DNA of 64,000 nucleotides from Oegoconia quadripuncta (taxonomy: Eukaryota; Arthropoda; Insecta; Lepidoptera; Autostichidae). Below, in pieces: positions 48,362-59,400 of the stretch. The first letter of the stretch is position 1; each line of letters begins with the position of its first letter. A program made the translations under genes and the position numbers. The notes under the pieces are model-generated. The model had not been told where the DNA came from. It did no database searches and worked only from the letters and a program-made list of their open reading frames with translations. Location: the NCBI GenBank assembly GCA_949316235.1, contig OX438747.1:25982618-26046617 (forward strand), given 5' to 3'.

Positions 48362-49085
48362 GACGATCGATTAGTGTAGTGGGTGCATGGTGACCCTGTC
48401 TGCGAGACCATCGGTCCGGGGGATATTACATCAATAGCCTTACGTCTGCACTTTTAGGGCGCAGCATACTCTAGGAGGGGTATGGGGCAATAGTCCACCA
48501 CGCGTGTCCAAAGCTGATTGTTGGATTTGTGTCAGACTTGGTTTAACAACTGCATGTAATTCAAAACAACCAGTCCCATATTCGATATGGTATGGAAAGT
48601 TACAAATTTCGAACACATTTCTGTTCATTTACTCGTAGAATACGGGGTAGGTTTAACCTGTCCTCTGAAGCACGGTGCGAGTTCGAATCCCGCGAGGGGT
48701 AAAATTTGAGTGGTGAATACGAACATTTATTCCCGCATAATGGATAATAATAATAATAAATATTTCGTACACTTACACCAGTCATCTAGTCCCAAACTAA
48801 GCAAAGCCTGTGCTATGGATACTAGATAACGGATAAACATACATAAATATTTATATAAACATCCATGACTCGGGAATAAATATTTGTATTCATCACACAA
48901 ACATTTACCCCTTGCAGGATTCGAACCCGAACTACACCAATCGGTCGTCTGTTGTTGTTATGGATGGATGGATGAATGTTAATTATAAATGTTTATGTAT
49001 GCATATTCGTTATCTGGTATGCATGCACAGTACAAGCTTTGCTTAGTTCGGAACTAGATGATTGGTGTAAGTCGCCGAAATATTT
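48362..49085. mobile_element. Nested SINE family A copies in opposite orientation
   Basis: A plus-strand copy is split into head (48362-48425), B-box and body (48666-48745) and 3' end (48957-49085). A nearly complete minus-strand copy (48747-48955) sits inside it, and another foreign piece (48426-48665) separates head and body. The order shows a SINE hit twice after insertion. Confidence 0.6.
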
Positions 49086-49659
49086 ATTTAGTTATTAAAT
49101 AACATATAGGGCAAATGAAATAGTTGCTGCTCATTCATAAAAATGTGTGGTTTTTGAAAAATCTGAAGTCACATGATCAATATTAAATGCCGCTGTTTCA
49201 TTGAAATTAAAACTTTCCTAAGAGTCTAGTGTACTGCACCATAGTCTAAACAAACAGACCGCTCGTTCACAATAAATAAAAATACTTTGTAAAAATTATT
49301 GTAATTAATATAATTGACAATTCGTTTCAGTGGCAATATAATTCGGTTTTACATTAGAGAGATCCCTCAGATCTAGATATTTACACATAAAATCTTATTT
49401 TGCATTAAAATATATTATGTAGTACGCAGCGGGAGCTGCTTGTACTTGCCGTCACTACTCTAGCTGTACTCGGGCGCAGACTCGCGCTTGACGACACAAC
49501 ACGAATACTTACATCATATCGTACATAATTAATTAATTCATTTAATGGAATGTATCGTCAAGTCATGGAGTTAAAATAAAATCTTACAGAAAAAAAAACA
49601 CGTAAAGATTTACAAACACAAATTACAACATGTAATACAATAAAATATAGATTTTTTTC

Positions 49660-50205
49660 TAAAATAATTAACGGCCACCGGCGGCGGCCTCCTCTCGCTC
49701 GCTCGCGACGGCTCGAGCCCACAAACTTAACGTTTCAACAACGTAACTATATACCTATTTAGGAATGCAACATAATAGGAATGCTCTATGCAGTCTCATA
49801 GTGTTCACACGATATTTGGTAACAGTAAGCTATACGAACTGGCGCCGCGCCGCCCGCGCCCCCTTCCCCCCTCTCCCCCAGCACGGGCCGCGCCGCGCCG
49901 TCACACGGTCTATGTATATTTGGTCAACTAGCAACGACTCCGCCCGGAGTCGCTCACACTTCCACCCTACAGTTATCGTACGACTAACTTAAAGAAATTG
50001 AGATTCTATATTATTATTCTTCGATGGACGCCCCCCGCGCACCGAGGGGCTCCCGACGACGCCCCCGAATCGCAACTCGAGCGTACGTATCATACAATAT
50101 CAACTATATATATATAACTTTTATAAATTATTATGACGTCCCAGTTTCAGACACTCGCACCAGAGCCCCGACCCCGGGCCGAGTCGAGGCCGCAACGGGC
50201 CGCGC
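49660..50205 (-). other. srp: Probable srp 3' UTR
   Basis: Immediately after the stop the DNA stays moderately GC-rich, with GC islands at 49676-49720 and 49845-50080, and no other gene is present. No AATAAA is seen near; an ATTAAA on the minus strand occurs at 49541-49546. The extent is a guess. Confidence 0.35.
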
Positions 50206-50423
50206 TCAGCTGCCCAGCGACACCACCGTCGGCCGCTCCTCCGCCTCGGGCGCGCGGCGGTAGCTCTCCGCCTCGTACAGGCCGTGCGAATGGTGCGGGC
50301 CGAGCGGGCCGGGCGGGCCGGGCGGGCCGAGCGGGGCGGGCGGGCCGTGCGCCGGCGGCGGCTCCTCCAGCTTGAGCGCGTGCGGCGGCCCGTAGTAGCC
50401 CAGCGAGCGCGCCCCGCCGTCCA
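50206..50423 (-). CDS. srp: srp last coding exon
   Basis: Acceptor cgtgttgcag, entry phase 1 (C|TG gives Leu), 71 residues then TGA at 50208-50206. It reads [20 protein letters not shown], a collagen-like Gly-Pro-Pro/Leu run from a 9-bp repeat, then [16 protein letters not shown] and ends VVSLGS. The intron phase before it (1) equals that of the corresponding GATAe intron, supporting common origin. Confidence 0.9.
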
Positions 50424-53400
50424 CTGCAACACGCGACACGCGACACGTTACACGGGCCCGGCCGCCTCACACGGGGCCGGAGCGGTGGAGCAGGTCGCGC
50501 AGGCAGGCGGCGTCGGGCCCGCGCGGCGACCACTCCACGCGGACGGCGGCGGGGTCGGCCGCCGTCCCCGGCATCCCCGCCGTCCCCGCCGTCCCCGCCG
50601 CCCGCGGGTGGAACTCCCACACGCGCTCGGGGCCCGGGGCAGGGGGAGGGGGAGGGGGAGGGGAGCGAGGAGACGGACACTCACGCAGGCTCTCGAGCTT
50701 GACGCCGGGCGCGCTGTGCGTGTGCGCGTGCGCGTGCGTGTGTGCGTGTGACGCGCCCTTGCTCACGCCCCGTTCCGATTTGATGCTGTTCTTGGGCTTG
50801 CGTTTCCGCGTCTGAAAGAGAAACGTTGGCGAGGTTTAATTTGGTGTTCCTTTAAGTCATGCTTACATCCTTACACTGACGTTCCTCTCGCGAACTCCTC
50901 GGTGAGATCGAGTCGAATCCGTCATTTTCTCTCTCAACATTAGCTAAACACTGCCGGCTGAAGCTCGTAGGCATTCTCTCCCCAACCGACACGAACTTCT
51001 CGATGCAAATTGTTCATCTCTTTCACAAACCCCCCCGTGCTCTTATCCTAGCCCGATTATTAATTCCCGAGATTGCATTCTCGACTCGAACCACGGCAGC
51101 ATAAAATATAAGATGAAAAGATCACGCACACGCACCTGTATGGAATCCTTCTTCATGGCCATGGGTCGGTTGATGTTGTGCAGCTTGTAGTAGAGGCCGC
51201 ACGCGTTGCAGACGGTCTCCCCGTGCGCGTTGCGGCGCCACAGGGACGTGGTGGTCGTGTGGCAGTTGCTGCACGACATGCCCGGCTTGCGCGCGCCCAG
51301 CTGTCGCCATACACAACACGTCAGCGAGGTTTATCGGATGACTCCAGCGGCGTGTAAGCCGACGGGATTCGAACCCGTCCCTATGAGATTTGGTTACTGC
51401 ATGCTTTTAATTCGGTAGAGTTTGCAATAAAAGAATAGGACCTTATTGTCTATCCTCAACACCTATCGCGCTGCCGTTCAAATTTGCTTTTAATGGAGAT
51501 TTTGAGGTGGAATTGCATGTCTTTTAGTGACAAAATTGTAAAATATGAAAGATACAGCCAACCGAACGAATTGGAACTCCCTCATTTGACAATTCCCGAT
51601 ATCTTTCAAAGATATTCTGAATTTGGATGCCCGATTAAAAAAGAAGGATAACTTTCAAAAAGTTTTCACATTCACACTCATGATCATCCCCGAGGCAACT
51701 CGAGTGAAACAATTGTGACGTTTGTGAAATAAGTGGTGAGATCGACAGGCGTCGAGGATAGACAACGAGCCCACGGGAGCGGAAAGCAACTGGTGTTAGC
51801 AAGCGGGATGGGTGTCACGCCGCGCGGAGCCGCGACCGGGGCGCGGCGGGGCGCGGCGGGGCGAGGGCGAGGGCGAGGGCGGGGGAGGGACGTACCCCTT
51901 TCTTCTGTTTGTAGTCAGAGAGCGCGGGCGCGGGCAGCGGCGCCGGCGCGTGGTGCGCGTGGTGCGGCGACGCGAGCCCGTTATACAGGAAGCCCTTGAA
52001 GAAATCCGCGCCCGGCGGGGCCCCCTCCGCGGCCACTGCAACCAACACACACGCATTGAGCCGGGGATCACGCGGGGCGCGGACTCCTCGCGGGGGGTTA
52101 GTGTGGGGGTCGGGGTGGGCGAGGGGGGTCACGGGGGGACGGGGTGCGTACGTCGTGTGTCGGCGCGGCCAGCGCGTGCGCGGTGTGGCGCTGACGTACC
52201 AGCCGCCGCGGCTGCTTCAGCGGCCGGTTCATGCCGTTCATCTTGTTGTAGAGGCCGCACGCGTTGCACAGGTAGTGGCCCGTGCCGTCGCGGCGCCACA
52301 GCGGCGTGTGGATGGCGCCGCAGTTGACGCACTCGCGCCCCTCCGTGAAAAACTCCGCCATCTCGACTGCGGCGCAAACAATGTCCACACGCGGTTAGCG
52401 CGGCGACCGGGACACCCGTCACCGGGTGTCCGACGCCCAGTGGAATACACGCGTTCTCCACTGACAGTCGGTCGATTCGAGCGACACACGCATGAGAAAT
52501 CGGTGATCGGCATGTCAAAACAATTCAAATAGTATATTTTTATATATAAGAAAATATCATGAACATAGTACGAATTAATCGAGTAGGTGTTTTTTTAAAC
52601 ATGAGACATCAATACTCAGTAGCTGTCGACTCGAGCATGTCATCGATAGTAAGTAATGAAGTCTTAGCCGCGAACGCGGAAGTAGACATCCTACCTAACA
52701 GGGACGCGACGTAAACAAACTCTGCGCGTTGCATCGGAGTAGCCATATGAGGGCTAAGGCGCATGAACCTCGACCTTGGCAGTGAGAGTCGTGTTGTGAC
52801 TCACGTCGATGCTGACTCGGCACGCGGCGGCACGTGACGCCTCGGCACGTCCCGCCAAGGCCGCACACCGTGTCGCCGCCAAACGCCTAATATACGGGAC
52901 TCTACTTTCAGATACACCAAAATATGTCGCCCTTACAGGCAACCCACATAAAGTACCTATTTGTCCCTTCCTTGAGTAATACTTACAAAGGTGGAAATGT
53001 GGTAACCAGACACCTCGAGTTATTAAGGTATAAGCCTTTTATCTAATCAACACTCGCTTGGCGCTACACTTTGATAGGATGGTACCAAAGGGATATTTAA
53101 AAACTTCTATGTGACCCATGCCTTCTGCATAAACACAGGTCGTGCGTTATGGTGACCCGCGGCCGTCCGTCGACCTCGCGATGCAGAGCGCAGTATGTAG
53201 TTCCAGTTGTAGGTACGCTATTACCCGAGCGGGCATTGTTCCCAGCTGCCACCCAATAACGGTGCGCATGGTGCGTTATGGTTGCAAAGGCTCTCCGACT
53301 CTACTAGGGCACCGGACGAACGGGAAACTCACCATTATGGTAGCAACGTTAACTAATTGATTTTTTTATTGAATCATAAGGGGTAACTACTGGTAGCTCA

Positions 53401-56400
53401 TTGTTGAGACATGTTTTTGATATCTCCGTAATTTAAATCGTTATTGTGTGCTAAATCTTATTACATAATATATAAAGTTTATACTATAAAAATCGTATAC
53501 CAGTATATTCAGAAAATTCAGACCCACCTATTGATGTGATGCAATGCAAATTAACAAAATTGAGAGTAGTGAAAATTCGAGGTAAGTATATAAGCCCAGG
53601 AATCATTTTCGATGGTCAGTTGAAATTCAGAACACATGTATCGAATTTGGATAAAAACTGTTTTTATCGACTGAAAATATACCCTGTGCCAATCTTTAAT
53701 TTTGTCGAGGCTTAACTATGGCGATCTAGTATATGGTCCCCGGCTGCAGTCTGAAGCAGTACGTTTGACACAGCGGCAACGTGTGCAAAATGCATGTTGT
53801 CGATTTTATTTTAATGTCCCACCACGTATAGTCACATATCACCTCACTTAAATAACGCAGCTCTTGTAGTCTCTTATTTGATATTATGAAAATCTCCACT
53901 CTAAGCTGAAATTTCCACCATTTCACAAGACGCGTAATATCAGATGTCTACGTCCACCACTTGTAGTCCATAATCATGAAACGGTATCATTTGCGGGCAA
54001 CTTCCCCCACTAGAACTTTGTTGTCGAAATTCACTTTCAAGAAAATGTTAAAATCTTTAATTCTAGATTTCCAAAAGCTAAATATGTTAAGAAGGGATCG
54101 TGAGGCGGTTGCTGCTGCTTTAAGATATTATTTGGAAAACCGTGGCTTTATGAATTCGCACAAAATTATATTGAGTACCTAATGATCCGCTTTATTATGA
54201 ATCTTAATTTTGAATTATTACGTTGTCTGTAAGCTAATTCACATATTTAATTACTTATTTATTCCAATCTACATTAACCGACAGTGTATTTGTACATATT
54301 GGGGTTTACTGCACTTAAACGTATGTAACATTATCCACTGACGCCTACAGTAAAATATACTTGTTTGGCTTTTCTCTTTTGTATCCGTGTCTCCTCGTGG
54401 GTAATTGCTGAAAATCTCTGTATATTTTACGGCTATAGCACACACATACTCTAGTGTATTCTGATGTTATTGTTCTAGAATGTTTAAACTATGTTTATCC
54501 AATTGCGTGTTGGAACTTATGGTATGTGTGTGTGTGTGTGTCTGGAGTTACAAATAAACGATTCGATCTATTTATAATAACTCTTAATGAAGTGTAAAAT
54601 TATTTTAAAATATCTATAAATGAAATGGGACATATCTAAACTCATAATAATAAAAAGCTATTCAACGAAGGACTAAATAATTCTTGGGATAAAAAATTAT
54701 CACCCGAAATCGTTAGAGGTTTAGAGACAGAACCTGCCTTTAATCGCCACTCTGGTCTTCAAGACCTCAACTTACATTGGATATCGTGAAAATGGATTTG
54801 ACAGAGGATCGAACTCGAGACTATCACGTGGCAGTCGAGTAATAACTCGACCACGAAGTCATCGAGCAAAGCTTGTAACGTGCCTGACTGGCATTTTTCT
54901 GCATGATTTGAAATATGTTCCATTACTTAAGTCAAGTCATACCTACGCGTAGTATTGCTACATGAATTGTTATTTATCAGGACTGATTGACCAACGTTAT
55001 GTGGCAACTATGTGGGGCATGTGAAAAGCTGCATTTCAGTGTAGCAACATGACGACCACGGCGACGGGAAGTTATGAGTTCCACATGTGGCCCGAGGACA
55101 ACGCTGACACTGAGCAGACACTCAACACTGATGTTTCACCACAGTATTATTGCAGCGTCTCCGATTACTCAGCGGTGATGAGCACGGCCGATGTGGATGT
55201 CATTAGCTATTTATGATATTGCCGTTTGTAATGGGACCCTCGGCCATGTGCCCGCGGCCGGCGGCGACGGCGACGTCCCGCGTCCCGCCGATAAGCGAGG
55301 ACATCGCGCTCGCCTTTCATCATAACAATTACAAACATAAATATATGGGTGAGCAGATTTATTGGAAATGCAAAGGTCGGGCGCTAACAAAGAGGAGCCG
55401 CGCGTGCGGGCAGTCGCAGTGCGTGACTCGTCAGCAAAGCGGCGCGTGCTTGGACGACGTGACGTCACTCCACAAATACGCCCTAATGGAGTTGGAAGTG
55501 TACGACTTCGTCCTAGATGCCTTTCACTCGGCATCGGCTGATAAGAAATGCAACGCGGTTCGGACCGCGCGGCTTTCGTAAGCAAATATGTAGCACGGAG
55601 ACAAAAGTCGGGTTTTGTGACAAAAGTCGTGGCTGTTTTTTGTGTGGTGTTTGTCAGCGTCCGGCGGCGGCGGAGAGAGGGGCGGGGCGGGGGGGCGGAC
55701 GCGGCTGTTTGCTTGCGGCACGTGCCTTATCCGATACCATTTACGGAATGCGATTTTAATGCGCTTAAAAGGGAACGACTTCATTTTAAATGGAGACACG
55801 GTTTTTTGTTGGGACCTACACAAACATACGAGTAACTCGTCGCCCCCCCTGCACTCTACCCCCTCTCAAATGGCTCTGCAATAAAAGTTTATGACACTTC
55901 CATCGTCTCCAGGTTTGTTACATCATATTATAGATGCAACTTCTGATTTCCATTTTACACGTATACTTTACAATATGGTGCCTACCTAATCTATTTTATC
56001 TTAGAAAAAAGCGTAGGTATATTGGTTATTCAATAACTCATTGAATGTCTCTATATTTATAGTACATAGATACTTTTTGTATGCTGTGCTATTGGAGACA
56101 AAATCATGATTGACAATTAAGGATTCGGCTGGCCACCGCGAGAGCATCTGACTAATTATCAATTTAATGTGCAATCATGATTCATGACTGTATTTATCGA
56201 TGTTTATATTGAAGTCTTTATGCTAGCGATTTGTCGCTTAAAGTTTTCAACAGGATATTATTTTTGTATCGAAAATAATACCAACCACCTCACCTCACTA
56301 CGGTGGACTTTTGGAAAACATTGAAATAGTGATAAACTCTAACAAAACTGAGTCTACCACTCTGTAAATTTCAGTGAAAATCTGATAAAGCATGACGGAG

Positions 56401-59400
56401 ATAGAGGACAGAACCTGTCAAGGTACCAGTTGTTTTTCTTTATTTAGAACTTGCGTCTGAAAACCCAATGACAACTAGAAATTCTTGTAATTTATTTTTA
56501 TTGCATGAGTATAATATGAGACAATGCTGTACCCGTGGTCACTTTCTGGTCCTCAAGGATTTGATATTTTTGCCATCGACTCGCTAAGAAGAAGTATAAT
56601 GTAAGTAGTTAACCATCTATGTGGTAGAAATTTGGGTATATCCTTGCAATACTTTATCGATAAATATTTAAAATACAAAAGAATATTTAACATTTGTAAT
56701 GAATGACTAAGTAAAAATTATTTATTATCAAAACATCTAGATACAAGTTTTGCTTCTGTAAGGCCGGGGCGCGGCGCCAAAGATCACAACCTTATCGCTT
56801 ATCGCATTCACAATGTACAAATTTAAAAACATTCTCTATTTAGTTGGAACCTCCCAAAATTATCTCAGTAGCGGCCAGGTCCGCTCTCCGTGCGATGAGC
56901 CCGTCGACGGGTTTATGCCTCTCGTATTAATTGCAATGATTCGAAGAACAGATAAACTATTTTTATGGGTCACAAAACCATAATATACTGTCGCGGCTTT
57001 CGAAGATGGATGAAGGTTAAGTGGTTCCACTTCAAAAATACAAAAAAGGTGGAAGCGAGCTTTATGTCACATTCACCCGAGGCTCTCTGAGCTCGCGGGG
57101 AGCGGGGAGCGGCGTGCGGGCGGAGGGCGACGTCACAGGGCGTTATCAGCTCTGCCGTTTGGGAATGAGTTATGAGTTACATCGTAATAAAAATATGGCG
57201 CGGAGTTATTTAGAGATGGGTGCAGCGGTGCGGGGGGTGGGGGGGGAGGGGGAGGGGGAGGGTCACGCCGATAGCCCCGCGGCTCCCACAACACGCAAAC
57301 ACACAAAAAACTGACTGTTGCTATCTGCTGGCCGACGATCATCGCTACACTATGTATTTAATTTTGTTGTGCTTATTAGAATGTTCACGAAGGGTCGACT
57401 TGTATTGAGGTTTTATTTCATCGCTCTACGAGCAAGTAGGGATTTCTCATTTGTTATATGATCTCAAATACATACATAACGTCACGAACTTTCTCCCAAA
57501 TGGGGTGATCAGACATATCGCACAGAAAAGCATTTAGGTATCCTCAGATATCGCGTGGTAAAATTTTGTGATTCGAGAAAGTAAACCAATTAGGTAAACT
57601 ACTTTGTCTATAGAGCATTGATGTTTCGTGGAACAAAGCGGCGATGAACAATAGTGAGGCTCCCGAAAGCTGAGTCATCGGCGCCGGGCGGACTTCGCAC
57701 AGGACACCCGCAGTTATTCATTTTTTTTGGTAATCACTCATTTTATGGAAGAAACAAATACAAATAGACTGAATGAATAGCTAATTCTGCACGATCATTT
57801 GTGAAATATGCCACAGGCTGGCACGTGAGCTTCAACAAGCAGATGTTGCGGCCGTGTAACATGCTGCATCTAAATGTTGAGAGTTCGCAAAATGTGCTAG
57901 ATGACGTCACGATATATTCAGTAATAGATGCTTATTGATCTGTGATATGAACTTAACGAATCGCAGCAGATGTCTAGTGAGCCACGTCACGGTGCGTCGT
58001 CAACCATTTTTGTCACGACCAAAGAACTAAAAACGTAGAGATAGTAACTACGTGCGTATGTCTCAGACGATGATATGCTCAAGTCAACGCGTCTACATAC
58101 AGGGTGATTGAATTTGTGCAATTTCCATTTACTGGTAACTCTACTCTTGATTACGAACAACTTTCCCCAAGGGACCATATTACCCGCCTCCACACTCCTC
58201 CCACTGTAACTCCTGTAAGCCAGGATCAACAGGATCAACAGTGGTACTCTGCACGGCGCCTTCTGAAGGTACCATAGTCGAATTCGATAAAAAAAAATTT
58301 CGATAACCAATATAAAATAAACCATTCTGAAACCACCTCTACTGTGGAAGACCAACACTTTTCGGCTGGTTATCAAGGTGGCGTCACCAGTTAATGGGAA
58401 TTACACGAATTCAATTTCACCCTGTATAATAAGAATATGATATCCATGTGTCCAGGCATCAATTACATTTGTTTAATTAAATTCCAAATAACGATAGTTT
58501 CTCGTAAACAGCTCTTAGAAAGTGCCGCGTACAACTATTTACTTATGTAAACGCCGAAGACTGTTTCCATGTCGATATAACTCATGCTGTATAATTATAA
58601 GAACCATTAGCCAGAGACGTAAGGAGTGGTGAGTTTTAAAAGCCCTTTGGTAACGCTGCGTTCGTGGGATGCCATCTCGAATACAGGAGCCAACATTTAC
58701 TCGTGAATGTAACAACTGCTACAGAATAACAGCTATATTACATTGTATTGAAATACGAGTAGTGCCTGGACACGTGAATATAACTACAAAGGATGTGATG
58801 AAGGGTGGATATGTACTCACTGGCGGTGAGGGTGGTCGCGGCCGACAGCTGCGGTCTTCGCGCGCTGTCAAGGCTCCACACGTCCTGCAAACCACAAAAC
58901 ACAGCTTAAAGTAGAAGCTTAACAACAAAAACAGAAGATGAAGGACTCGAACATTTAAATTAACTGATCCAGAAGTAGGTAATACGGTGAAGATTGCGTA
59001 AATAGTTTCCGAAAACTGACTTGCATAGACATTACAAATCCTTATTGCAAACCACAGATCTGCCAAAGCAAAGTCCACTTTCATACCTGTGATATACATA
59101 CATGAGAAGACCAGCCAACATAACATGGATCGAGATAAAAGCCTCCTAAGTTCCCCCGACGTCAGGAGCTGGTGGCGATCTGACACTTGTAATATTGGAG
59201 GACTGGATATATTATCTCAAACAGTAGGAATCCAAAAATTTTATCAACTTAGATTATTCGGCGACACTTAGATAACATTTAAAAATGCCCATCTTCAACC
59301 AAATCGAGTATCTACCAAATGTCCTGTGGGAATCGAACCCGCGACCTTCGTTTTGTACACCTTATGTTGCTCGTATTGAGCCACGGAGGCGGTAGTTAAA

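Larger units (their letters stand above)
52367..58820. other. Large srp intron (6.45 kb) upstream of the alternative exons
   Basis: Contains a Jockey-type LINE remnant (53490-54575), a GC-rich region with GATA cores (55.0-57.3 kb) and a mariner-type MITE (58100-58424). GATA cores include CGATAAG at about 55288, TGATAAG at about 55538, two TTATCG near 56793 and AGATAA near 56948. A good place for srp tissue enhancers; nothing else recognised besides the plus-strand ORFs listed separately. Confidence 0.4.

Noticed and set aside
50147..50751. Long ORFs on both strands around the srp last exons
   Set aside because: GC-rich shadows of two real exons and the short intron between them; Arg/Pro/Ala-only composition.
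51350..51400. tRNA-like sequence (gggattcgaacccgtcc) in an srp intron
   Set aside because: Only a T-arm-like piece; no acceptor stem or anticodon arm. Probably a SINE scrap.
51733..52532. Plus-strand ORFs of 88-178 codons over the srp alternative exons
   Set aside because: Antisense shadows; the opposite strand has zinc-finger coding with splice sites.
55211..55585. 124-codon minus-strand ORF opposite the 122-codon plus-strand ORF
   Set aside because: Composition is Arg/Ser/Thr/Pro-rich and less protein-like than the plus strand; no splice link to srp in phase. Kept only as a caution.
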